Below are positions 30,810-39,974 of a stretch of DNA of 64,000 nt, piece after piece. The translations under genes were made by a program, and so were the position numbers. The notes under the pieces are model-generated. The model saw only the letters and a program-made list of their open reading frames with translations, did not search any database and was not told the DNA's origin. The stretch is from Streptomyces sp. RKAG290. GTDB lineage: Bacteria; Actinomycetota; Actinomycetes; Streptomycetales; Streptomycetaceae. The DNA lies in NCBI RefSeq assembly GCF_023701695.1, contig NZ_JAJOZC010000001.1:3285894-3349893 (forward strand). The letters run 5' to 3'. Every line of letters starts with the position of its first letter. The first letter of the stretch is position 1.

Positions 30810-32990
30810 CTACTCGTTGGTGAACTCCTCGACGACCGTGGCGCCCAGCTCGCGGACGATCAGGTCGTGGCCGGAGAGGGCCGAGTCGACCAGGTCCGGG
30901 TCGTCGGCTTCGGCGGTGTCGTCCTCGGGGGCGACCGAACGCGGCGGCTCAGGAGCCGTGTACGAGGGCGAGGGGGACTCCGCAGCGGGTCCGTTGCCGC
31001 CGGTCTGCTGCTGACGCTCCGGGGCGGGCCGGGACTCGTACTGCTGCGGAGCGGGCGCCGCCGGGCGCTGTGGCGCGGCCGGGGCGGGGGGTCGGCCGCC
31101 GCCGGTCTGCGGGGGCTGTCCGCCGCCGCCCGACGGGTCGACGATCGCCTCGATCTTCCACTGGGCATTGAAGCGCTCGGCCAGTGCCTGCTTCAGCACG
31201 TCCTCGCTGCCGCTGCTCGTGAAGTTGTCGCGGGCGCCCGCGTTGAGGAAGCCGATCTGCAGCGTGGCACCGTCGAAACCGGTGACCTGGGCGTTCTGGC
31301 TGAGCAGGATCCAGGTGAACCGCCGGCGGTTCTTGACCGCTTCCAGGATGTCGGGCCACATGTTGCGCACCTGTCCGGCGCCCTGCGTCATGCCCGGGGC
31401 CGGCTCCGGGGCGGCGGGCACCGGCGCGGGTGCCGAGGCGGGAGCTGCGGCCGGCACGGGGGCGGCCTGCGGGGCCGGTGCCTGGCCGGGAGCGGAGGCG
31501 GTGGGCCAGCCACCGGGCCTGCGCCCCTGCTCGGGCGCGGCCGCGGCGGGCCAGCTGCCGGGCCGCTGGCCGGCCGGGGGAGCCGCCGCGGGGGGCGGCT
31601 GCACGGGCTCGGCCGGCGGAGCTGCCTGCGCCGGAGCGGGCGACGGCACGTCCCCGCGCGCCGCCGCCCGCGCCGCAGCGGGCCCCGCCCCTGCGTCGGG
31701 CTGCGCGACGGCAGCGGGGACGGGGGCGGGGGCGGATGCCTGCGGAGCCTGAGGAGCGACGGGGGCGTGGGCCAGGGCCTCGGGCCCCGGGACGTAACCC
31801 ATGGCGGGCCCGGGGCCGGTGGTGGCGAAGGACGCACCCCGCTCCAGCCGGTCCAGCCGGGCCTGCAGCGAACGCTCGTCGTCGAAGGCCGCGGGCAGCA
31901 GCACCCGGGCGCAGATCAGCTCGACCTGGAGCCGCGGCGAGGTGGCACCGCGCATCTCCGTGAGCCCCTCGTTGACCAGGTCGGCGGCGCGGCTCAGCTC
32001 GGCGGCGCCGAAGACGGATGCCTGGGCCTGCATCCGCTCGACGACATCGGCCGGTGCGTCGATGAGCCCCTTCTCCCCGGCGTCCGGCACCGCGGCCAGG
32101 ATCACCAGGTCACGCAGCCGCTCCAGCAGGTCGGCGACGAAGCGCCGCGGGTCGTTGCCGCCCTCGACCACCCGGTCGACGACCTCGAAGGCCGCGGCCC
32201 CGTCGCCCGAGGCGAAAGCGTCGACGACGGAGTCGAGCAGCGAGCCGTCCGTGTAGCCGAGGAGCGACGTCGCCATGGCATACGTCACACCCTCGTCGGC
32301 GGCACCGGCCAGCAGCTGGTCCATGACCGACATCGAGTCACGCACGGACCCCGCGCCGGCCCGCACCACCAGGGGCAGCACCCCGTCCTCGACGTAGCTG
32401 TTCTCCTTGCCGCACACCTCGGCGAGGTATTCGCGCAGCGTCCCCGGCGGCACCAGCCGGAACGGGTAGTGGTGGGTGCGCGACCGGATGGTGCCGATGA
32501 CCTTCTCGGGCTCCGTGGTCGCGAAGATGAACTTGAGGTGCTCCGGCGGCTCCTCGACCACCTTCAGCAGGGCGTTGAACCCCGCCGATGTGACCATGTG
32601 CGCCTCGTCGATGATGTAGATCTTGTAACGACTCGACGCCGGCCCGAAGAACGCTTTCTCCCGCAGATCACGGGCATCGTCCACGCCACCGTGCGAAGCG
32701 GCGTCGATCTCGATCACATCGATCGATCCCGGCCCGTTGCGCGCGAGGTCCTGGCAGGACTGGCACTCCCCGCACGGCGTGGGCGTGGGCCCCTGCTCAC
32801 AGTTCAGGCAGCGGGCGAGAATCCGCGCGCTGGTCGTCTTGCCGCAGCCACGCGGACCACTGAACAGGTACGCGTGATTGACCCGGTTGTTCCGCAGGGC
32901 CTGCTGCAGCGGGTCAGTGACATGCTCCTGACCGATGACCTCGGCGAACGACTCGGGGCGATAGCGGCGGTACAGCGCAAGGGACGACAC
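30810..32990 (-). CDS. dnaX: DNA polymerase III subunits gamma and tau
   Basis: This is the clamp-loader ATPase of the replisome. GTG 32990 (MSSLALYRRYRPESFAEVIG) gives 726 residues. Walker A is GPRGCGKT (about 45-52). The zinc module has Cys61, 64, 73, 76 and 79. DEAH and sensor ATTEPEKVIGTIRSRTHHYP follow. Residues about 400-560 form a long Pro/Ala-rich linker, followed by the tau C-terminal domain (NMWPDILEAVKNRRRFTWIL). No obvious slippery frameshift signal for a short gamma form was found. The SRP RNA gene lies just upstream on the same strand. Confidence 0.96.
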   Translation of the reverse strand: MSSLALYRRYRPESFAEVIGQEHVTDPLQQALRNNRVNHAYLFSGPRGCGKTTSARILARCLNCEQGPTPTPCGECQSCQDLARNGPGSIDVIEIDAASHGGVDDARDLREKAFFGPASSRYKIYIIDEAHMVTSAGFNALLKVVEEPPEHLKFIFATTEPEKVIGTIRSRTHHYPFRLVPPGTLREYLAEVCGKENSYVEDGVLPLVVRAGAGSVRDSMSVMDQLLAGAADEGVTYAMATSLLGYTDGSLLDSVVDAFASGDGAAAFEVVDRVVEGGNDPRRFVADLLERLRDLVILAAVPDAGEKGLIDAPADVVERMQAQASVFGAAELSRAADLVNEGLTEMRGATSPRLQVELICARVLLPAAFDDERSLQARLDRLERGASFATTGPGPAMGYVPGPEALAHAPVAPQAPQASAPAPVPAAVAQPDAGAGPAAARAAARGDVPSPAPAQAAPPAEPVQPPPAAAPPAGQRPGSWPAAAAPEQGRRPGGWPTASAPGQAPAPQAAPVPAAAPASAPAPVPAAPEPAPGMTQGAGQVRNMWPDILEAVKNRRRFTWILLSQNAQVTGFDGATLQIGFLNAGARDNFTSSGSEDVLKQALAERFNAQWKIEAIVDPSGGGGQPPQTGGGRPPAPAAPQRPAAPAPQQYESRPAPERQQQTGGNGPAAESPSPSYTAPEPPRSVAPEDDTAEADDPDLVDSALSGHDLIVRELGATVVEEFTNE

Positions 32991-33125
32991 ACATACGAGG
33001 TTATCGGGGCGGACCGACAACCGGTCCCGGACCGGGCACACCACCGGTCCCGAGACCCTCGCCACCGCGGAAACCGCAGGAACCGCGGAAGTCGGACCCC
33101 CGCCGGACGGCCCGGAAACGTAAGG

Positions 33126-33213
33126 ACCCCCCACGCACCCGCCAGAGCCAACCTACCCTTGCTGCCTTCCGGCCCTGGGGGAGTTCAGTCAGATAGCGCC
33201 ACGTGAGGGGCTG
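33126..33213 (-). ncRNA. ffs: Signal recognition particle RNA (4.5S, bacterial small type)
   Basis: On the minus strand the conserved apical region reads GGGCCGGAAGGCAGCAAGGG, the Ffh-binding hairpin with its GGAA tetraloop. The outer arms gcccctcacgtggcgc and gcgggtgcgtggggggtcc pair to form the long single hairpin. It is about 85-90 nt, and the ends are approximate. Its place upstream of dnaX is the usual one in Streptomyces. Confidence 0.92.
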
Positions 33214-33334
33214 ACGCCCACCTTAGCCGATCCTCGCCCCCGCAAGTCCACCTCCCCGTCCCGGAACCCCGCCGGGGACAGTCGACGGGGAACGGGTTCG
33301 CGAGCACTCCTCAACGTCTTGTATTGTTTGCCGC

Positions 33335-33419
33335 GGAGGATTCGCCTAGTGGCCTAGGGCGCACGCTTGGAAAGCGTGTTGGGGGCAACCCCTCACGAGT
33401 TCGAATCTCGTATCCTCCG
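33335..33419 (+). tRNA. tRNA-Ser (anticodon GGA)
   Basis: 85 bases with a long variable arm; acceptor GGAGGAT with ATCCTCC, anticodon loop ttGGAaa, discriminator G. CCA is encoded at 33420-33422, unlike the other tRNAs here. A -10-like tattgt lies upstream at about 33322. Its 3' part from the anticodon loop onward is repeated at 39859 and 43685, marking it as the integration site of the tandem islands. Confidence 0.97.
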
Positions 33420-33482
33420 CCATTGCTCTCACCGGGCAATACGTCGAAGGCCCCCGCAGCTCGCTGCGGGGGCCTTCGACGT
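33367..33482 (+). repeat. Attachment-site repeat 1 (inside tRNA-Ser), 116 bp
   Basis: It starts at the first base of the tRNA-Ser anticodon loop, runs through variable arm, T-arm and CCA, and ends exactly at the last base of the terminator hairpin (33441-33482). By eye it is identical to 39859-39974 and 43685-43800. A repeat beginning in an anticodon loop is typical of tyrosine-recombinase att sites. Confidence 0.93.
33441..33482 (+). terminator. Terminator of tRNA-Ser, duplicated with each att repeat
   Basis: A perfect 19-bp stem (ACGTCGAAGGCCCCCGCAG and complement) has a 4-base loop ctcg. The same hairpin is present at 39933-39974 and 43759-43800, so every island copy restores the tRNA 3' end together with its terminator. 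Confidence 0.92.
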
Positions 33483-33905
33483 TGGTGGTCTCAGTTGGTC
33501 TGCACGGGCTCCTGCCGCCAGGACAGCAGGTGACGAGATCAGTTCGCTGCCACTCGGTTAGGAGCCAGCCCAGTGCCCATCGCCGGTGGGCCTGGACAGC
33601 AATGCTCACCAATCGGTTCCGCGGCCCACAGCGTCGAGCCAGACCAGTGCCACTGCACGGGGTGCCGCGTGCGGCCATCCCGCCGGCCCCTCGGACTCGA
33701 CCTCGCAAGGGGCCCAAAGCGCGCGAATCATGCTCGGCAGGGTGATGCGATGCGGCCGAGGAACACCTGAGCTCCGTGGCCCAAGACAGCGGCCGAGATG
33801 AGCCCCCTGAACCGGCCACGAGCGTGGCTGAGTTGCGTTCTATCTGCGCCCTTGTGTTCCTGCTCCCATAGCAAGGGGACACCGTCAAGCCGATGGGTGG
33901 TTGGC
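33483..33905. other. Non-coding left end of island A
   Basis: About 420 bases between att repeat 1 and qatB hold no recognisable gene. QatA, which precedes qatB in full Qat operons, is not here. The region should contain the qatB promoter. Confidence 0.55.
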
Positions 33906-34697
33906 ATGGGCACATCCACACGCTGGTTGGGGCCGGGGGGCCGGTCAGGTACGGCAGCCGAGTGGAGCGCCTTAAGCAGTCGGCTGTCCAGATGGAACAG
34001 CGAAGGGCCGCAGGCCGAACGGCTTCTCGACAAGATCTTCGATGACTATCTGGATGTACTGCACCGAACCATGCGCGAAGACCAGTCCGCCTTTGGCCTC
34101 GTCGACGCCGCGACCGAGGCCGGCTACCGCCTTGCCGACGCGATGTCCGCGATGGCTCACGCCGGCCCAACGGCTGCGGACGACTTCCTGGCCCGTTTCA
34201 CCGACGAAGTAGGCGGGAGTGGCAGCACGATCACCGACGCAGCGATACGTCGGGCCGCGACGGACACTGCCGAGCGGCTTTTGGAGCGACAGAACGCAGA
34301 AGCTGGCGGAGGCGAAGCAGCGGGCGGAGGTCTCACCGGGGATCTGCTGTGCCAGCTGTACCAGTGGTTCTTCGCGGACATCGTGACCGAGTTCCTACGG
34401 TCGGTCATTGCCGAAAAGGTCAAGCTCGTCGTGCCTGTCCTGCACGTTCTCAACCCTGGTGACCACGTGGCCGAATGGGCCGCCGACAAGGTCCTCTCGC
34501 TGGTGCCGAATCCCTGCGAGGAGGCGGCTGAACTGGCGGAGGAGGCCGAGTCCGCGGAGTCGGTGATCGCGGACCCGGTCGGCTCCCTGCCCGACATCGC
34601 CCGGAGTCTGGTCCCCGGCACGGTGGGCAAAGTGCTGGGTCTGGTCGTCAAGGACGTTCTGGAACACCAGTTAGGCGCCCGGGAGGCATCCCCATGA
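33906..34697 (+). CDS. qatB: QatB-like protein of a Qat-type anti-phage module
   Basis: I chose ATG 33906 because QatB proteins, as I remember them, begin MGTS followed by a Gly/Pro-containing segment. Here it is MGTSTRWLGPGGRSGTAAEW. The 263-residue product has a helical middle (AERLLDKIFDDYLDVLHRTM) and an acidic Ala/Glu stretch (CEEAAELAEEAESAESVIAD) near the C-terminus. It has no enzymatic motif. The frame is open further upstream (33798), but that part has no conserved look. The last 4 bases overlap qatC, so the two are coupled. Recent reports that QueC-like enzymes conjugate a deazaguanine base to the N-terminal glycine of a partner protein would fit an MG start (recalled, not verified). 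Confidence 0.7.
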   Translation: MGTSTRWLGPGGRSGTAAEWSALSSRLSRWNSEGPQAERLLDKIFDDYLDVLHRTMREDQSAFGLVDAATEAGYRLADAMSAMAHAGPTAADDFLARFTDEVGGSGSTITDAAIRRAATDTAERLLERQNAEAGGGEAAGGGLTGDLLCQLYQWFFADIVTEFLRSVIAEKVKLVVPVLHVLNPGDHVAEWAADKVLSLVPNPCEEAAELAEEAESAESVIADPVGSLPDIARSLVPGTVGKVLGLVVKDVLEHQLGAREASP

Positions 34698-35980
34698 CGC
34701 CTACCTACCGCCCCTTCTTCTGGATCGAGCCCGGCGGGGCAAAGTCACCCGCCGGATGGCAGCCTCTGAGCGACCATAACTACTGGGAGGCAAAGTCCCG
34801 TGCTCCGCAGTGGCAGTCCTTCCTGGCCCCTGCTCCTCCTTGGGCGGACGACCTGCACCGACTCGGCCGTGCGGTCTTCGCCGCGGACAAACACGCCCGC
34901 CGTCGCGCCTCCTTCGACCGCTGGACCCGCCACATGCGGCTCTCCATACCCGTCGCCGAGTACGAGCGCTGGCAGTCCATCCGACCGCTCCTCGCTTCCC
35001 TGCTGCGAACCATGACCGCCGACCGCTGGGATGTGGAATTCCGTGAAGCCCGCTTGGCCACCAACGCGCCCTTCACGTTCGACCCGGACTCCCGGGCCGG
35101 CGAGGTCGCCCTGTTCTCCGGAGGTCTGGACTCCCTGAGCTGGGCGGCTCAGCGCGCCTCTTTCCGTACATCCGAAGAGCTGTTGCTCATCTCTTTCGGT
35201 GAACAGAACTTCGGGCACCTTCAGGACTCTGTATATGACGGCATCTACCAGCGCCGGGCTCGCCCGGTCCGCCGCATCACCCTGAGCCAGAACGTACGCA
35301 TCAAGGACAAGGAAAAGGGGGATCCGGACCCGGAGCGCACCACTCGCTCTCGTGGGTTCCTCTACGCGACCACCGCTGTCCGCGCAGCAGCCGCCGAGGG
35401 CGCCCCCTTCGCACATATTCCCGAGAACGGCCAGCTCTCCATCAATCCGCCCCTGACCCCAGCCCGTGCCGCCGCCTGCTCCACGCGATCCGTCCACCCC
35501 TGGACCCTGCACCTGCTGAACCGGCTGATCGGCGCCATCGCCGACGGCTTTGTCGTACGCCTCCAAAACCCGCTCGCCAACCTCACTAAGCGCCAGGTCT
35601 GCCACTCCGCACTCGACGCCGGCCTCACCCCCGCCGACCTCGCCGAGACCCTGAGCTGCGGCATCCCTCCCAAGCAACACCCGCACAGCTCCGGCCTCGC
35701 CAACTGCGGTCTCTGCTACCCCTGCCTGGTACGCCGCGCGGGCCTGCTCGGCATGGACCACACTCCCTACGACTCCGACCCCTGGGATCCGCGTCTCAGC
35801 TGGGACCAAGCGGAACACTGGCAGGCCTTGCTGAGCTGGCTCGACGCCTCCTACTCCCTCCGAGACCTGATCGCCGACACCCCGCTACCTCCGGGGGCGG
35901 ATCCGCAAGCCACGCTGGCCGTTATCAAGCGGGGGCGCGAGGAGCTGTCAGAATTGCGGGAGGTCGAGGGCAAGGTTTGA
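34694..35980 (+). CDS. qatC: QatC-like PP-loop ATPase (QueC-related) of a Qat-type module
   Basis: This 428-residue protein combines an N-terminal extension of about 130 residues with a QueC-like domain. The PP-loop ALFSGGLDSLSW has SGGLDS at 142-147. The zinc site is formed by Cys322, Cys338, Cys341 and Cys344 (SCGIPP and NCGLCYPCLVRR). QueC makes preQ0 from a carboxy-deazaguanine with ATP. The long N-terminus, the partner gene and the absence of other queuosine genes point to the defence homologue QatC instead. A 12-bp terminator hairpin follows at 36075. QatA (ATPase) and QatD (TatD nuclease) are missing. Confidence 0.8.
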   Translation: MTPTYRPFFWIEPGGAKSPAGWQPLSDHNYWEAKSRAPQWQSFLAPAPPWADDLHRLGRAVFAADKHARRRASFDRWTRHMRLSIPVAEYERWQSIRPLLASLLRTMTADRWDVEFREARLATNAPFTFDPDSRAGEVALFSGGLDSLSWAAQRASFRTSEELLLISFGEQNFGHLQDSVYDGIYQRRARPVRRITLSQNVRIKDKEKGDPDPERTTRSRGFLYATTAVRAAAAEGAPFAHIPENGQLSINPPLTPARAAACSTRSVHPWTLHLLNRLIGAIADGFVVRLQNPLANLTKRQVCHSALDAGLTPADLAETLSCGIPPKQHPHSSGLANCGLCYPCLVRRAGLLGMDHTPYDSDPWDPRLSWDQAEHWQALLSWLDASYSLRDLIADTPLPPGADPQATLAVIKRGREELSELREVEGKV

Positions 35981-36074
35981 TGCCGGCGCCGATCCCGCAC
36001 TGCGTGGTCTTCGTGATCGCCATCGCGTCGGTGACCAACTGCTTACAAGGGGCGTAATTCGCGCTCTTCACCAA

Positions 36075-36106
36075 GGGCACCGACCTGTGAGGTGAGGTCG
36101 GTGCCC
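36075..36106 (+). terminator. Terminator after qatBC
   Basis: A perfect 12-bp stem (GGGCACCGACCT and complement) with an 8-base loop lies 95 bases after the qatC stop. Confidence 0.8.
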
Positions 36107-36983
36107 CAGGTCGCGGACGGGTGGTGCGCTACTGGCAAAGCAACCCGCCCCACTGGCAAGGCAGTTCCTTTCGATCTCCCATTCGGTGAAGGTGGGTGTC
36201 CTCTGCCATATTTGGCACCTACCTCAGCTCAGGGCTGCTACGGCCTCGGCCGTCCGCGGTGCTTCCGACGCGGCCAACCGACGCAGTCGCACGGCTCATC
36301 CTGGTGTCAGATCCGGTCTGCAGTCTGGCTGATGGTCGCGATCAACGCTGAACGGGGGGCTATGGCCGAGCTAGTGAAGGAAGCAGCTCGATTGTATTGG
36401 GCTGCGCGCGAGAGACGCATGTAAGGAGCCATTCGCCGGGACGCCACTACCAATGGACTCTCAGCGATAAGAACAGGCGGCAGGTTCGATGACCTAGTGA
36501 CAGCTTTGGTCGACACCCTTGCTGAAAGCGGAATCGGCCAATCTGGATTCGGGTCGGTCAAGCTGCCGAATTCCCGGGCTCTTACGGTCTCGGTCGTTCG
36601 GCATGGAACGTAGCCATATTCAGGGATGACAGCCCCTCGCCGCCATCACCATCAAATCGCTCAGCGGCCCCAGCTACGGAAATAATTTCAACAATCGCAT
36701 CCAAGAGCTGACGTCAAACGCTTTCGCAGTCAGGCAGCACGACGGCCAGAGGATCGAGAGATTTCACCCATACCTCGGCATCTTCTTCCTTCCAGAAGAG
36801 GGAAAAGGCGTAAATACCCCCTACGGATACCCCAGGGAATCTCCTACAAGGAGCGACTGGGCGAAACATTCGCCCAGTCTCATAGCGACGGCCTTTACGA
36901 TGGCGTCGCCTACGCCTATCCGCCCTCGTGAACTGTGTTGCACGGCGGCCACCTTGGCCCTGGGCCCACTCGCCCACGGCCGT
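36107..36983. other. Decayed or non-coding middle of island A
   Basis: About 880 bases of AT-richer DNA. Only fragments are visible. On the plus strand there is a 30-codon piece ending MAELVKEAARLYWAARERRM (to 36423). On the minus strand, 36714 to about 36840 could encode the tail YAFSLFWKEEDAEVWVKSLD of a second small immunity-like protein, but its N-terminal part is in other frames. I call no intact gene. Confidence 0.5.
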
Positions 36984-37349
36984 TCATCCCGGCGGCATGG
37001 ACCTCTCCACGTGAACCAGAGCAGCATGCCAGAGAGCCAGGTCTTTGGGATGAATGGCGTGGCTCGCGCCGCCGGTGCGCTGCACCAAGACCAGCGCAAG
37101 GGGAATGAACCCAGACAGAAGTGACCTCAAGGCCGCATTATTGACCTCCTGATACTTGGCAACAAGCAGGGCCGTGAATCCCTCGAATGCCGGACCATCG
37201 ACCCGGCATTCATCCTCGACGATCTCGCCGATGCCGGAGTCAACGTTAAGCAATCGAGAGAGGGAAGCACCCTGATCTACAAATAGTCGCGCTACCGAAC
37301 TGGATGGATTCCAAACATCGTTGCCGTCAACCTGAAAATAGCAGCTCAC
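36984..37349 (-). CDS. Probable immunity protein of the PrsW toxin
   Basis: This 121-residue protein starts at GTG 37349, which overlaps the toxin stop codon (GTGA), so it is translationally coupled to the toxin, the classic toxin-immunity arrangement. Sequence such as LLNVDSGIGEIVEDECRVDG and VAKYQEVNNAALRSLLSGFI matches no family I know. Its DNA is AT-richer than the chromosomal genes. The assignment rests on position. A longer ATG frame (37397) would overlap the toxin tip out of frame. Confidence 0.6.
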   Translation of the reverse strand: MSCYFQVDGNDVWNPSSSVARLFVDQGASLSRLLNVDSGIGEIVEDECRVDGPAFEGFTALLVAKYQEVNNAALRSLLSGFIPLALVLVQRTGGASHAIHPKDLALWHAALVHVERSMPPG

Positions 37350-39462
37350 TGCGCCCACCAAACCCTCACGTCGACTCCCGGGTTGCCTTGAAGCCATTTC
37401 TTGACTCCAGATTCTACTGCGGTCCTGAACTCCGGTGTCGCGCCGGGCTCGGTGAACCGTATTCCGATAGGGGCATTCTCGTACCCTTGCATGTGCGGTC
37501 GAGCTCGAACGTAGGAGTCCAGCTTCTTAAACACATGCTTGCCGACCCATTTGTCAACATTCATCCCCTGCGCACGGCCGGTCGCTGACTTCTCTTCCCA
37601 CAGGACACCATTCTCGATGCGATCGATATCCGTGATGGTGTCGGACCAATCAGCCGAATTGTCTACTACGTAGTTGGTGTCCCCTTCCTTTGGCGGACGC
37701 ACACGATTCGACTGCCCGTCAGCGGGTTTCGTAGCGGAAGAATCGGAACTACTGGCATCCGATGAATCCCGCCCCCACCCGCGTCGACCCCTTCAGCTCC
37801 GACTGCCATGAGGACGATGCCGGCCACACCCAGATTGCCTGCGGCGAGAGCCGTTGCGCCTTCGGCGAGCATGCTGCCGCCGGCGAGGGCGAGACCGGCG
37901 CCCGGCGGGAAGAGGGTGAGGAGTGAGAGCAGGGAGAGCAGGAGGAGCGCGAAGCCGAGGTAGACCAGGAAGGTGTCGAGGGCCTCGAGGAGGTGGAAGG
38001 TCTGGATCCCATGGCCGGACGGGCCGGCGTCGCCGAGGCTGCGGTAGAGCAGAAAGCCGCCGGCGGTCGCCGAGCCGACTGCGGTAGCCATGCGGAAGCG
38101 GTGGACGGCGAGGACCTCACCCACCAGTTGGGCTGAGACGGCCCGCAGAGTGTGCAACAGCATGAGGAGCTGCCACGTGATCCAGGCCAGGGCCCCGACG
38201 CCGCACCAGAGCAGAACGCGCGGGCCCGGATCGCTGGTGAAGAACTCCTGGAGGTGAGACGTGGACTTGAACGAGCCGACACCGAGGAAGAGCAAGGAAG
38301 GGAGCGCGAGGAGGCAGGGAATCAGCAGGAGCCAGCGGCGCCGGGTGGTGGTCCGGGCCGCTTTGAGGTGGGCGCGTATGTCGACCGTCCGCCACGCATC
38401 CTCGTGGTCGGAGGCATCGATACGGGCGGCGACTGTAGCGACCACTCGCCGCAAGGGCTCCGTGTCCTCAGCTGGGGTGAGGGCTGCGACGTACATGAGG
38501 GAGCGGCGCAGGCGTACAAATCGCAGCGCGACCAGAGTGCTGAAGGGCGGCCGCCAGCACGCGTATCGGAACAGCGCAGCCGCGCTGTCGCCTTCGGCAC
38601 GCTCGGTGGCGAGCAGGATGCCGGGCACGGTGCACTTGGCACGATGCAGGTGACGAAGATCCACCACCATGGCAAGGGCCAGACAGACGAGGGGCATCAC
38701 CCACGCCTTACCGTCCAGGTTCTCCAGCCAGCGCTCGGTCGATCCACCCGGTTTACTGGCCGTGTAGTTGTTGAGGGTGTGGTGCGTGATCGCGACGGCG
38801 ACCGGCAGCAGGGACAGCAGTCGCCGCCAGCCCCGGGTGCGCCACAGCAGCCCAGCGCCCAGACCGGCCATGGCAGTCCAGACCAGGTGAGTGAACGTCA
38901 TAGCCGCACCGGCCTGCCCGAGATCGAGCGACCCGGAAGGCGCGGGCAGCCATGCAGTGAACACCTTGGCGGGGCCGGGCACGAAGGGTGGAGAGAGACT
39001 GTCGGGAATAACCCAGCCGCCGTCCCGGGGGATCGAGCGGCGCGCGTCCAAGCTGAAGCGCAGCAGGGATTCCAGCAGCCCGAAGCCAGCGCCGAGCCCG
39101 GCCCCGAGGATGACGAAGTCGGTAACTCCCCACTGCCGACGCACCTTGACGTGCAGTCCTACCAGCAGCAAGGGGGTTGCCTTGATCAGTTCCTCAACCC
39201 AGGGAGCCACTGTGTAACTGGTACTCCGCACCACATCGGCCAGGGCCCGGCCGCCCTCGTCGGCGATAGTCCGCGTGTACGCCAGCTCCAGCAGCGCGGC
39301 AGCCACACCGCATCCGTACATCCCGACTGCGAATCCTGCTAGCACCGTCGTCAGGCGGACTGATCGGGTCGGCGACGACAGCAGAAACAGCTGAAACACA
39401 CCCCAGGCGGCGGCCGCCGCCATCATCAACGCCACATCCCACCCCGTCACCCGAAACACCAT
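37346..39462 (-). pseudogene. PrsW intramembrane protease fused to a nuclease-like toxin tip; frame broken by one missing base
   Basis: The N-terminal half is a multi-helix PrsW-type glutamic intramembrane protease: WVEELIKATPLL (E90, E91), GLLESLL (E131), FTHLVWTAMAG (H192) and AITHHTLNNY (H227, H228). A second set of helices follows (residues about 350-560). After AGGG the printed frame ends in unlike text (stop at 37666). The -1 frame continues with a Ser/Asp linker (RDSSDASSSDSSATKPADGQ) and a tip domain with ENGVLWEEKSATG, an ExK pattern of restriction-endonuclease-fold toxins, ending at 37346. Five Cs at 37772-37776 should be six. Restored length is about 705 residues. ATG 39462 is the probable start, without a clear ribosome site. 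Confidence 0.75.
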
Positions 39463-39858
39463 CACATTTGCTTGAGCAACGTTGATGGTAGGTGCTTGAC
39501 TCCACGCAGACAAGGGCTCCTTGCCCACTTCCACCTTGAATGCATGGCCCGCGGTGTCGCGTAGGGGCAGGTTGCGTAGGCCGGTCGCGAGGCAGCCCGG
39601 ATCCGCCTTCGACCCGGGCCGGGAGGCGGTGACGGGGCGCAAGCCGGGCGATCGGACAGTCGTAGGACAGCCGAACAGCGGCGGGCTAGCCAGGGCACGA
39701 ACTCGTGGGCGCCGCCCACAGAGTCGCGCCGGACGGGGGTCTGCCGCCCGCGCTTCTGGGGCAGTCGGACGAGGGTGAGGCGGGTTGCCTCGATGTGGTC
39801 GGCGACCATCAACCCAGTTGAAGCGTTCCCGATCCTCTCCGAGCTCCCTGACGAACAT
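39463..39858. other. Right end of island A without a clear gene
   Basis: About 400 bases separate the PrsW start from att repeat 2. Open frames exist on both strands, but none has a ribosome site or family resemblance. Just before the repeat is cctgacgaacat, which resembles the sequence before att repeat 3. Confidence 0.5.
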
Positions 39859-39974
39859 TTGGAAAGCGTGTTGGGGGCAACCCCTCACGAGTTCGAATCT
39901 CGTATCCTCCGCCATTGCTCTCACCGGGCAATACGTCGAAGGCCCCCGCAGCTCGCTGCGGGGGCCTTCGACGT
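39859..39974 (+). repeat. Attachment-site repeat 2, 116 bp
   Basis: A second copy of the tRNA-Ser 3' part plus terminator, 6,492 bases from repeat 1. It has no 5' tRNA half, so it is not a functional tRNA. It separates islands A and B. Confidence 0.93.

Larger units (their letters stand above)
33483..39974. mobile_element. Island A: tRNA-Ser integrated element carrying QatBC and a PrsW toxin
   Basis: This 6.49-kb unit is bounded by direct att repeats (33367-33482 and 39859-39974). Cargo is qatB-qatC on the plus strand, and an immunity gene and PrsW-toxin gene on the minus strand, with about 0.9 kb of non-coding, AT-richer DNA between. No integrase, excisionase, replication or transfer gene can be recognised, so it would depend on a recombinase supplied in trans or is a fixed remnant. 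Confidence 0.82.

Noticed and set aside
30810..32990. Programmed frameshift in dnaX to give gamma
   Set aside because: No A-rich slippery heptamer with a stimulatory hairpin could be seen; one full-length frame is present.
30867..33206. 779-codon plus-strand frame opposite dnaX
   Set aside because: Antisense shadow; it even crosses the SRP RNA gene.
34694..35980. Interpretation as a true queuosine gene (queC)
   Set aside because: It has a long N-terminal extension, a coupled qatB-like partner and no queD, queE or other pathway genes nearby; QatC fits better.
36092..36424. 110-codon plus-strand frame after qatC
   Set aside because: It starts inside the qatBC terminator hairpin, and only its last 30 residues look protein-like; treated as a fragment.
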